Source: Clostridiales bacterium
Lineage (GTDB): Bacteria; Bacillota_A; Clostridia; Christensenellales; Christensenellaceae
NCBI GenBank assembly: GCA_003149735.1
Contig: QANA01000036.1
Coordinates: 1-6,902, forward strand
DNA: 6,902 nucleotides
Direction of reading: 5' to 3'
This document shows, piece after piece, positions 1 through 5,704 of this stretch. Position numbers and translations under genes: made by a program. The notes below the pieces were generated by a model. The model did not search any database, was not told the origin of the DNA, and was given only the letters and a program-made list of their open reading frames with translations. Every line of letters begins with the position of its first letter. The stretch's first letter is position 1.

Positions 1-68
1 GCACGCGAAGCATTTCCAACCTTTCTGTACCGATATGGAAAGCGCGCAGCACCTCTGCCCGCTCTGCC

Positions 69-1337
69 TCAATCCGCCTGCGGTTCCTGCGCCCCCAGGT
101 ACCGCTTGCGCGCTTTGACCGCCGCCCGGAAGCAGAGCAGCCCCAGCAGAAACATCACCGAAAGGGAGCCGACTCCTGCATTGGTGCTGTCTGCCAGCTG
201 GCTCACAGCCGCCACCAGCGTCGTGCCCACAAAGGCCGCGCCTTTGCCGCAGATGTCATATAGCCCAAAATACTCGCCCGACTGCTCCGGCGGGATGATC
301 CTCGTGTAATACGAGCGGGAGAATGCCTGTATCGTCCCCTGGAATAGCCCCACCAGCGCCGCCAGAATCCAGAATTTCACCAGACTGTCCAGCCAGAAGG
401 CAAAGACCGCGATACCGAAATAAGCCAGAATGCAGATGCCGATGATGTATTCCGTCTTCAGCTTGCGGGAAAGCCGCCCAAAGGCCAGCGAGCTGGGGAA
501 AGCCACGATCTGCGTGACCAGCAGCGCCAGCAGCAGCCCGGTGCTGTCCAGCCCCAGGGCCGTGCCGTAGGCAGTGGCCATGTCGATGATGGTATAGACT
601 CCGTCAATATAGAAAAAGAAAGCCAGCAGGAAAAAGAAGATGTCCTTGCGCGCGGGCAGGCTGCGCAGCATCTGCCCCAAGCGGCGGAAACTGTCGCGGA
701 ACGGCTTTCCCTCTGCCGGCACGAAATATTTCTGCCGGTAAATGCGCAGCAGCGGCAGCGAACAGCCCACCCACCACAGCGCTACCATGCTGAACGCCAG
801 CGCCATGGCCGTGCTCATGGAAATGCCCAGCTGCCCGTAAAAGAGCACCAGCGCCAGGCAGGCCAGAAAGGGCAGACAGCTGCCGATATAGCCCCATGCA
901 TAGCCGCAGGAAGAAACTTCATCCATGCGCTCGGGCGTGGTGATGTCGCAAAGCATGGCGTCGTAAAAGACGAGGCTGAGCGAATAGGCTGCCTTGGCCA
1001 GCACAAACACGCCCAAAAACCAGATCCACGAGCGCATAAATCCCAGAAGCGTGCAGCCCAGCGCCCCCAGCAGCAGCGCCGCCATGAAGAGCGGCTTTTT
1101 GCGGCCGCGGCGGTCGGAGACCGTGCCCAATACCGGCCCCAGCAGCGCCACGATCAGCGTCACTGCCGAGACGGCATACCCCCAGTAGGCCAGGTAGTCC
1201 ACCTGTGAGAGCCCGGCCTGTTCGGCCAGATAGTTGAAATAGATGGGCATGATGGTGGAAACGAGCAACGTAAACGCCGAATTGGCCACGTCATACAACA
1301 CCCATCGTTTTTCCGGTGCAGTCAATTTCAGTTTCAT
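69..1337 (-). CDS. UMF1/Atg22-like MFS transporter
   Basis: This is a 422-residue integral membrane transporter of the major facilitator superfamily, closest in character to the UMF1 / Atg22-like family. About 12 hydrophobic helices span the chain. Family hallmarks visible are YDVANSAF (15-22) at the start of helix 1, the motif-A loop GPVLGTVSDRRGRKK (67-81) between helices 2 and 3, FYDAMLCDIT (124-133), the charged FFFYIDGVYT segment (240-249) opening the second half, and QAFSRSYYTRIIPP (337-350) followed by EYFGLYDICGKGAA (355-368). Length is normal for the family and no frame damage is seen. The ATG is well placed behind AAGGAG at about 1344-1349. The substrate cannot be read from the sequence; yeast Atg22 exports amino acids from the vacuole, but most bacterial members are uncharacterised. 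The upstream flank is the repeat array, and a degenerate repeat half-unit overlaps its ribosome binding site. Confidence 0.93.
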   Translation of the reverse strand: MKLKLTAPEKRWVLYDVANSAFTLLVSTIMPIYFNYLAEQAGLSQVDYLAYWGYAVSAVTLIVALLGPVLGTVSDRRGRKKPLFMAALLLGALGCTLLGFMRSWIWFLGVFVLAKAAYSLSLVFYDAMLCDITTPERMDEVSSCGYAWGYIGSCLPFLACLALVLFYGQLGISMSTAMALAFSMVALWWVGCSLPLLRIYRQKYFVPAEGKPFRDSFRRLGQMLRSLPARKDIFFFLLAFFFYIDGVYTIIDMATAYGTALGLDSTGLLLALLVTQIVAFPSSLAFGRLSRKLKTEYIIGICILAYFGIAVFAFWLDSLVKFWILAALVGLFQGTIQAFSRSYYTRIIPPEQSGEYFGLYDICGKGAAFVGTTLVAAVSQLADSTNAGVGSLSVMFLLGLLCFRAAVKARKRYLGAQEPQAD

Positions 1338-1344
1338 CTTCTAC

Positions 1345-1377
1345 TCCTTTTTCTCATGCGGTTTTTCTTTTCACTGA
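1345..1377. repeat. Degenerate 52-bp repeat half-unit overlapping the MFS gene's ribosome binding site
   Basis: These 33 bases align without gaps to the second part of the type-B 52-bp unit, with 26 of 33 positions identical by eye, including the shared end TCACTGA. The segment also carries most of the Shine-Dalgarno sequence (AAGGAG on the minus strand) of the MFS transporter. It continues in phase into the first full unit at 1378. It is either the worn edge of the array or the ancestral leader from which the array expanded. Confidence 0.6.
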
Positions 1378-1585
1378 CGCAAATGCAGTATAATGTTGCT
1401 TTTTCTTGTGCGACTTGCTTTCCCGCAGGCGCAAATGCAGTATAATGTCGCTTTTTCTTGTGCGATTTATCTTCTCACTGGCGCAAATGCAGTATAATGT
1501 CGCTTTTTCTTGTGCGATTTATCTTCTCACTGACGCAAATGCAGTGTAATGTCGCTTTTTCTCGTGCGACTTGCTTTCCCGCAGG
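1378..1585. repeat. Four 52-bp tandem repeats (two subtypes)
   Basis: Four head-to-tail units start at 1378, 1430, 1482 and 1534, each exactly 52 bp. Each begins CGCAAATGCAGT(A/G)TAATGT, then (C/T)GCTTTTTCT(T/C)GTGCGA. The last part comes in two versions: type A ends CTTGCTTTCCCGCAGG (units 1 and 4) and type B ends TTTATCTTCTCACTG (units 2 and 3). The period is not a multiple of three, so this is not a protein repeat. Short inverted repeats lie inside, for example GTCGC 1551-1555 with GCGAC 1566-1570, and CACTG 1528-1532 with CAGTG 1542-1546. There are no unique spacers, so it is not a CRISPR array. Confidence 0.95.
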
Positions 1586-1732
1586 CGCAAATTTGCCGCC
1601 GCAGCCATTAGGGCGTCTGTCCCCACTCCGGTTTCTGCCTGTGTTTCCTTTTGCGCCCGCCGTCAGGCACTCGGCCGCTGCCCGGCCATCTCCTGCCGCT
1701 GCTGCATTTTTTTGGATAGCCGCAGCAGGCGG
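1586..1732. repeat. Long repeat unit, copy 1
   Basis: This segment is about 94% identical by eye to 1836-1991, roughly 250 bp away in direct orientation. Differences are about seven substitutions, a 6-bp GCAGCC length difference and a 1-bp indel. It consists of the 3' flank of the CrtO-like gene plus a copy of that gene's end. Near its left edge is the palindrome GCAAATTTGC, conserved in both copies. It follows a type-A 52-bp unit, as copy 2 does. Confidence 0.93.
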
Positions 1733-1734
1733 GG
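1663..1734 (-). pseudogene. Duplicated C-terminal fragment of the CrtO-like gene
   Basis: Read on the minus strand, this stretch encodes the last 23 codons and stop of the neighbouring CrtO-like gene (1918-2487). The encoded fragment starts PRLLRLSKKMQQRQE and ends AGQRPSA followed by TGA. One residue differs (Met for Arg after the second QE) and at least one change is silent (AGT for AGC). It has no start codon, no ribosome binding site and no N-terminal part, so it is a gene remnant carried by the 250-bp duplication, not a gene. The breakpoint at about 1733-1740 joins directly to a 52-bp repeat unit at TTGCAG. Confidence 0.88.
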
Positions 1735-1835
1735 CAGTTGCAGCGTAATATCGCTTTTTCTCGTGCGATTTATCTTCTCATTGGCGCAAATGCAATGTGA
1801 TGATGCTTTTCTCGTGCGCCTTGCTTTCCCGCAGG
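1733..1835. repeat. Two further 52-bp repeat units between the long repeats
   Basis: Two more units of the same family lie here. One is type B (about 1733-1784; its first bases are fused to the gene fragment, then GTAATATCGCTTTTTCTCG and a TTTATCTTCTCATTGG end). The other is type A (1785-1835, 51 bp, one T lost from the T-run, ending CTTGCTTTCCCGCAGG). They are more diverged than units 1-3. The order B, A, long unit repeats the order seen at 1482-1732, which shows that the whole B-A-long block of about 250 bp was duplicated. Confidence 0.92.
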
Positions 1836-1991
1836 CGCAAATTTGCCGCCGCAGCCGCAGCCATTCGAGCGTCTGTCCCCGCTCCGGTTTCTGCCTGCGT
1901 TTTCTTTGCGCCCGCCGTCAGGCGCTCGGCCGCTGCCCGGCCCTCTCCTGCCGCTGCTGCATTTTTTTGGATAGCCGCAGCAGGCGGGGGC
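1836..1991. repeat. Long repeat unit, copy 2 (overlaps the end of the CrtO-like gene)
   Basis: This is the second copy of the unit at 1586-1732. Its part from 1918 onward is the true 3' end of the CrtO-like gene and the part from 1836 to 1917 is that gene's 3' flank. Similarity to copy 1 fades after the run GCAGCAGGCGGGG at about 1978-1990. This copy is probably the source, because the gene continues intact beyond it. Confidence 0.92.
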
Positions 1992-2487
1992 GGTTATAGC
2001 GCTGCAAGATGGCAAACATCAGGTCGACTGCCGCCGCGGCCACCGAAGTCGAAAGGAAGGCCCCGGGCGCTCCCCAGATGGGGATCAGCGCCACAGGCAG
2101 CAGGCTCAGCAGCGCAATCAGCGCATGCACCACCTCTGCCTGACAGGTCGCCCCGATCAGCTCTGCCGGCGTCCGCTTCCGCAAATCAAAAAACGCCTTT
2201 TCCCAGGTGGGCAGCCATCCTTTCCAGCGATGTACCCGCAGCAGACGATACAGCCTGCGCTCAAAAGGCTTTTCCTGAAACCAGCGTCCCGTCCCTGCCA
2301 TCCGGTTATGATACCGGCTGTCTATGCACAGCCCGACCAGCAGCCGCATGCCCACGTGGTAGAGGGTGATGCCCAGCGTAATCGCCACGCTCAGCGCCGC
2401 CCCTGCCCCGGTGCCGAAAAACACCGCCAGCGCCGCTGCCAGCCCTGCCGTCAGCAGTGCCATGCTGCAATACAAGATTCTTTTCAT
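1918..2487 (-). CDS. CrtO-like (glycosyl-4,4'-diaponeurosporenoate acyltransferase family) membrane protein
   Basis: This 189-residue protein has four predicted membrane helices (about 4-24, 28-52, 119-139, 143-162). The middle carries WFQEKPFERRLYRLLRVHRWK (69-89) followed by GWLPTW. The end carries the helix-exit motif LQRYNRPRLLRL (161-172). From memory, Staphylococcus aureus CrtO, which acylates the glucose of the staphyloxanthin precursor, has matching blocks: F-E-K near FY-VRKWK in the middle, AELIHWISILPV (compare AEVVHALIALLSLLPV, 117-132) and VQRYNRPRL near the C-terminus. Membership of this family is therefore well supported. The substrate is not: no carotenoid genes are present. 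The start ATG follows GAAGGAA at 2492-2498. It lies 163 bp downstream of the phospholipase C-like gene on the same strand. Its 3' end is duplicated in the repeat region. Confidence 0.82.
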   Translation of the reverse strand: MKRILYCSMALLTAGLAAALAVFFGTGAGAALSVAITLGITLYHVGMRLLVGLCIDSRYHNRMAGTGRWFQEKPFERRLYRLLRVHRWKGWLPTWEKAFFDLRKRTPAELIGATCQAEVVHALIALLSLLPVALIPIWGAPGAFLSTSVAAAAVDLMFAILQRYNRPRLLRLSKKMQQRQERAGQRPSA

Positions 2488-2502
2488 GCTTTTCCTTCTT
2501 CG

Positions 2503-2588
2503 CTTGTGCGGTCTGCTCTCCCGTTTTTTCCCTTTGCGGTCTGTGCCGCCCCTTCTCTATGATACGCTTTCATTTTGCGGTCTGTGCA
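2503..2588. repeat. Short GCGGTCTG direct repeats in the leader of the CrtO-like gene
   Basis: The nonamer TGCGGTCTG occurs three times, at 2507-2515, 2535-2543 and 2576-2584. The last two are part of a longer match TTTGCGGTCTGTGC. The first lies in CTTGTGCGGTCTGCTCTCCC, which matches the type-A 52-bp unit at 17 of 21 positions. The spacings (28 and 41) are irregular. Function is unknown; this could be a relic of repeat spread or a binding site. Confidence 0.45.
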
Positions 2589-2650
2589 GCCACCGGCGGC
2601 AATGCCGTATCGCAGCACTTTCCTGCCCTGTTCTCTGCTTCCACCGGCGC

Positions 2651-3517
2651 TCAGCAGTCCGCCGCCGGATCGTAACGCAGTTCCTGCTCGTAGGGCAGCA
2701 CGCGCAGCGCCTCCCAACCCGGGTTGGCCTCAAAGGTGCAGTCAAATTCCGCGCCCAGCTCCCCCGTTTTCTGCACATAGGCGGCAAATTCCGCCATACA
2801 ACGCAGCGCCTTCCCTTCGGCCATCCGGCTCAGCTTTTCCAGACGCAGATTGCTGTCCCGGCAGGCCTCGGGCGGCCGGTAGGGGATGACCATGCCGTGC
2901 ATGGGCTTGTATTTGCCGCACAGCCACAGCCCGCCATATAGCAGCCCGCGCTTGCACAGCCCGGGGGCACGCAGCAAGCGGTTGAAATAGACCATGGAGC
3001 GCAGCGCCTGCCCGACCTGTTCCGCCTTGAGCGGCGGGAAAAAGGGCGCAATCACCGCCGCGTTCTCCTGCGTCGGGCAGATGTGCCCGGTCAGCACCTG
3101 CCGCTGGGGGTGCAGGCCGTCCTGCTCCATCAGATACCGCTCAAACTCCCCTTCGATGGCGGTGTGTTCCAGCCCGCTCTGCTGCATCTTTTTCTCCACA
3201 TAGCTGTGGCAGAGGCTGTCCAGCGCGAAATGGCAGATCAACCCTGCCCCGTAGGCCAGCGCCGCCTGTTTGTCTTGTGCCGCGCGCACTGCTGCCGCTG
3301 CCTGCGCAAAAAAAACGCGCCCCGTCTGCCGGTGCGCTTCGCCCCCCAGCCCGCTGACCGGGTTGCGCTTCAGCGCCCGGTAATAAAAAAGAATGTCCGG
3401 CCCGTGCTGGCCGACGTCATACAGGCTTCGATAAGATTGTGCCGCCGTGCGAAACGGCTCCTGCAGCATGGGAAACAGCCGCTCCCCAAAGCGATGATGG
3501 GCATAAGTTGCAGGCAT
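2651..3517 (-). CDS. Zinc-dependent phospholipase C family protein
   Basis: This 288-residue protein belongs to the zinc-dependent phospholipase C / S1-P1 nuclease-like fold family. The ligand pattern of Bacillus cereus phospholipase C is recognisable: N-terminal His (YAHHRFG, H7/H8), Asp41 in GQHGPDILF, His62 (EAHRQT), the HxxxD pair His96-Asp100 in CHFALDSLCHSY with His104, and His118 with Glu122 in EHTAIEGE. The family's Trp1 ligand, exposed by maturation in the secreted enzymes, is absent. There is no signal peptide, so the protein is likely cytoplasmic, unlike the classical secreted toxins. Hydrolysis of a phosphodiester lipid or related ester is expected from the fold, but the true substrate is unknown. 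The ATG is supported by GGGAGGT nine bases upstream and by the family-typical start MPATYAHHRFG. A TATAAT -10 box lies 40 bp upstream, and the CrtO-like gene follows on the same strand. Confidence 0.9.
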   Translation of the reverse strand: MPATYAHHRFGERLFPMLQEPFRTAAQSYRSLYDVGQHGPDILFYYRALKRNPVSGLGGEAHRQTGRVFFAQAAAAVRAAQDKQAALAYGAGLICHFALDSLCHSYVEKKMQQSGLEHTAIEGEFERYLMEQDGLHPQRQVLTGHICPTQENAAVIAPFFPPLKAEQVGQALRSMVYFNRLLRAPGLCKRGLLYGGLWLCGKYKPMHGMVIPYRPPEACRDSNLRLEKLSRMAEGKALRCMAEFAAYVQKTGELGAEFDCTFEANPGWEALRVLPYEQELRYDPAADC

Positions 3518-3557
3518 TGCCGCGGTACCTCCCGTCCTCTTTTTTCAAACTGCTTCT

Positions 3558-3563
3558 ATTATA
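3558..3563 (-). promoter_or_regulatory. -10 box of the phospholipase C-like gene
   Basis: The minus strand reads GGTATAATAGAAGC, a perfect TATAAT about 40 bp before the ATG, in an AT-rich patch within GC-rich surroundings. I see no good -35 hexamer 16-18 bp upstream (GGCCAA at 17). The promoter is therefore weak, activator-dependent, or only partly recognised. Confidence 0.5.
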
Positions 3564-3700
3564 CCTTATATTCCGCACTTTTGGCCACTTGTTTTGTAAA
3601 ATCGCAGGCAAACTTCCCCCATCGCCTATCAGGCGCCGCCCAAGGCAGGAAACGGAAATCCCACAGCCCTATGCAGCCGCATCAGGAAATTTCTGCACAA

Positions 3701-3738
3701 AAAATACCCGCCAAAACTCCCTTTTGGGCGGGTATTTT
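3701..3738 (-). terminator. Rho-independent terminator upstream of the phospholipase C-like gene
   Basis: AAAATACCCGCC (3701-3712) pairs perfectly with GGCGGGTATTTT (3727-3738) around a 14-base loop, whose AAAA and TTTT can also pair. On the minus strand the stem is followed by six T, so it should stop transcription coming from the DUF3795 side. The plus-strand T-tract is shorter. It separates the phospholipase C-like unit from the genes above it. Confidence 0.85.
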
Positions 3739-4008
3739 CTATTCCATGGGCAAACCGCGGTTGGCCGTCTGCTTTCTGAACTATGATTTCCATGTTTTGT
3801 AAAAACCGGGATCGCCTTCGCGGCAGCCGTAACGGACCTCCTTGCCGGTTCCCGCCCCTCTTCTGGCATTTCCTTCGCTTTCTCTTCCATCTTCCGCGCC
3901 ATATTGTCTGCTTTGGGCGCGTATTCCATTACAACGGTTTGATACCGCCTGGCTCCTTCGATCCTTCCACGATGCCTTGCGCCGAAACCGGGATTCGCCA
4001 TACCGCGC
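3739..4008. other. Stretch without a convincing gene between DUF3795 and the terminator
   Basis: About 270 bp follow the DUF3795 stop before the terminator. A 110-codon minus-strand frame starts at 4001, but it has no Shine-Dalgarno site, runs through the terminator hairpin and has a biased Arg/Lys/Glu/Ala make-up. A second minus-strand frame, in phase with DUF3795 past its TGA, stays open to a TAG at about 3783-3785. Neither resembles a known family. I read the stretch as a long 3' untranslated region or decayed coding DNA. Confidence 0.5.
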
Positions 4009-4434
4009 TCACTCCGCCAATCCCCTGCGCCTGAACATCACGAGTTCCGGGCGTTCGCCATGGCGCCCATACTCGCAAACGAGGAGAAACGTCTCCTCCG
4101 CGACAACGCCGTAACAGCGCTCGCTGCCCGGTCTTTCCACCTGATTTCCCAGATAGATATCCTGATCCTTCAGGAATTTGACGCTGGAGCCGTTTGCCAG
4201 CGGATACGCGAGGTTTACGTAAGCCCCGCTCAACAAATAAAGCTCCTCCACCTGCAGCCCGTGGATCCCCAGTGCATTGATTTCCATGATCAACTGCTGC
4301 TTCAGCTTCCCGAACTCCCGATTCCGCTCCGCGATGCAGCTGCCTCCGAAAGGGTGCCCGTTACATTTTTCGCAGCCGCCGCATTTGGGCAGCTTGCCGC
4401 AGTCTTTACAACATTCCATACCACAATACGTCAT
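4009..4434 (-). CDS. DUF3795 domain protein, cysteine-rich
   Basis: This is a 141-residue small soluble protein. Its N-terminus is a dense cysteine cluster, CGMECCKDCGKLPKCGGCEK (4-23), continuing CNGHPFGGSC (24-33), which suggests zinc or iron-sulfur binding. A conserved C-terminal domain follows: NALGIHGLQVEELYLLSGAY (53-72), the stretch DIYLGNQVERPGSERCYGVV (92-111) and LLVCEYG (117-123). The family matches DUF3795 and has no established function. An upstream in-frame ATG at 4557 would add 41 residues, but it has no ribosome binding site and the added residues look random. The start at 4434 gives the family-typical MTYCGMxCC and has GGGGA six bases upstream. Base composition looks less GC-rich than in the neighbours, a possible sign of different ancestry. 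It lies 189 bp after the Rsm22-like gene. Confidence 0.82.
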   Translation of the reverse strand: MTYCGMECCKDCGKLPKCGGCEKCNGHPFGGSCIAERNREFGKLKQQLIMEINALGIHGLQVEELYLLSGAYVNLAYPLANGSSVKFLKDQDIYLGNQVERPGSERCYGVVAEETFLLVCEYGRHGERPELVMFRRRGLAE

Positions 4435-4440
4435 ATAATT

Positions 4441-4445
4441 TCCCC
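4441..4445 (-). promoter_or_regulatory. Ribosome binding site deciding the DUF3795 start
   Basis: The minus strand reads GGATGGGGAAATTATATG. The purine-rich GGGGA, six bases before the ATG at 4434, is a modest Shine-Dalgarno site, but it is the only one near any in-frame start of this gene. It favours 4434 over 4557. Confidence 0.5.
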
Positions 4446-4623
4446 ATCCACTATCCTTGCGCATCCATCCTGTGCATCCGGTTTTGCCGTACAACGTCCA
4501 CAAAAACCATTCGCACGGGTGCCGCAAAAGCCTTCCCGCCTTTTTCTGTTTCTCCATCCAAAGGCAGAGCGCCCTTTTCCCGAGGGACTGTATGCAGGCA
4601 GTCTCCGCGCCGCTCGCAAAAAT

Positions 4624-5604
4624 TCACCGCTCCGGCCGTACGGGCACGCAGAAAGCCTCTCCCGCTTCCGCCTTGCGCGCCTGCTTGAACGCCGCCCCCT
4701 GCTTTTTGGTCACCGTGCAGTTGCCAATGCCCTGCGCGCCGCACAGCGTCAGGCCAATATGCCCCGCCGCCTTTTGCGGATGCCGCAGTATGCGCGCCTC
4801 CGCCGGCCGCGCCTCGCTCCGGCAAACGGCCAAAAAGGCAAACTTCTCATCCTCAAAGGGAGCCTCCCCACCTTTGCATAGCCGGTGTAGTCTGCTCCGC
4901 GTCACCCGCACCGTAAAGTGGCACCAGTCCTCCTCCGCCATGGGGCAGAGATTTCCGTGGGGGCAGGGCGCGGCGATCTGCGCCCCCAGCGCCAATAGCT
5001 GTTCCCGTGCCCGGCGCAGCCCGGCAAACCCGGCCGGCGTGCCCGGCTCGACCAGCAGCAGCATGCCCCGGGCCGCATCCCATAAGGCTTCCACCGCGCG
5101 CTCCCGATCGGCCTGCGCCAGCTCGCCCAGCATGTAGGCCGCCAGTACCAGATCCGCCTGCCGGCCGTCCAACCCGTTGTTGACATCCCGCTGCAGCCAG
5201 CATGCCTGCGCCAGTTCTTCCTGCTCCGCCATCAGCGCCCGCCCCAGCGCCGTCATGGCCGGCTCCCGCTCCAGGCAGGTGTATTGCGCCCGCAGGGGCA
5301 GCAGCGCCTGCGCCGCCCAACTGCCCGCGCCGGTACCTGCGCCCACGTCCAGCACGCTGCGCACCTCGCCCCCATAGCAGGGCAGCGCCAGCTCCAGGCT
5401 GCGGCAGACCGCTCCATAGGTGGCCGGCATGCGCGCAATGGCATAGGCCAGCGCTTCCCGTTCTCCCTGCAGCAGCCGTTTGCCCTGCCCTGTGCTGTTG
5501 CGGTAGCGTTCCGAAAGGCCGCGCGCCGCCTGCGAAAGCTGTGCGGCGGGGTATGCGGCCGCCCGCGCCTCGATCTGTTGTCTCAATTGCTCCGGCAAAT
5601 CCAT
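4624..5604 (-). CDS. Rsm22/METTL17-family methyltransferase-like protein
   Basis: This 326-residue protein belongs to the mitochondrial small-ribosomal-subunit Rsm22 family (METTL17 in humans). These are class I SAM-methyltransferase folds linked to small-subunit ribosome assembly. The SAM-binding loop is VLDVGAGTGAGSW (84-96), the acidic strand end is CLERE (110-114), and VEPGTPAGF (185-193) is the family's later motif. The family's cysteine signature is clear: PCPHGNLCPM (213-222) and EDWCHF (225-230), with Cys214, Cys220 and Cys228 and a likely fourth ligand at Cys288 (LTLCG). FEDEKFAFLAV (250-260) is also typical. This cysteine set holds a 4Fe-4S cluster in METTL17. The ATG follows AAGGAG with six-base spacing, and an extended -10 promoter lies just upstream. 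Whether the bacterial protein methylates rRNA or acts as an assembly factor is not known to me. Confidence 0.88.
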   Translation of the reverse strand: MDLPEQLRQQIEARAAAYPAAQLSQAARGLSERYRNSTGQGKRLLQGEREALAYAIARMPATYGAVCRSLELALPCYGGEVRSVLDVGAGTGAGSWAAQALLPLRAQYTCLEREPAMTALGRALMAEQEELAQACWLQRDVNNGLDGRQADLVLAAYMLGELAQADRERAVEALWDAARGMLLLVEPGTPAGFAGLRRAREQLLALGAQIAAPCPHGNLCPMAEEDWCHFTVRVTRSRLHRLCKGGEAPFEDEKFAFLAVCRSEARPAEARILRHPQKAAGHIGLTLCGAQGIGNCTVTKKQGAAFKQARKAEAGEAFCVPVRPER

Positions 5605-5646
5605 AACTTGCTCCTTTTCCTGTTGCGCCTATTTTCTTTGCCTTTT

Positions 5647-5675
5647 ATTATAGCATACCCGCGCCCTTCCCCCAA
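5647..5675 (-). promoter_or_regulatory. Promoter of the Rsm22-like gene (extended -10)
   Basis: On the minus strand TTGGGG (5670-5675) and TATAAT (5647-5652) are 17 bp apart, with TGC directly before TATAAT, an extended -10 element. The perfect -10 plus TG can compensate for the poor -35 (3 of 6). It lies 43 bp before the ATG and just past the DHHW gene's terminator, so the Rsm22-like gene starts a new transcription unit. Confidence 0.75.
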
Positions 5676-5704
5676 CCGCCGTTTTCCGCTTTTTCGGCAA
5701 AACA

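Noticed and set aside
1..68. Start of another minus-strand gene (ATG at 13-11 behind GAAAGG) or the end of a plus-strand gene
   Set aside because: Only a few codons are in the window. Both strands stay open here, and nothing distinguishes them.
1378..1835. CRISPR array
   Set aside because: Units abut each other without unique spacers, the period is fixed at 52 bp, and no cas gene is present.
1458..1999. Plus-strand reading frames across the repeat array
   Set aside because: The 52-bp period is not a multiple of three, the frames have no ribosome binding sites, and their residues only echo the DNA repeat.
3669..4001. 110-codon minus-strand gene after DUF3795
   Set aside because: It has no Shine-Dalgarno site, overlaps the terminator stem, has a biased Arg/Lys/Glu/Ala composition and matches no family I know.
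4435..4557. N-terminal extension of DUF3795 starting at 4557
   Set aside because: No ribosome binding site precedes it, and related proteins begin at the MTYCG-type start used at 4434.
4435..4623. A separate gene or promoter in the gap between the Rsm22-like gene and DUF3795
   Set aside because: No frame has both a start signal and plausible composition, and I could not find a -35/-10 pair of reasonable quality.
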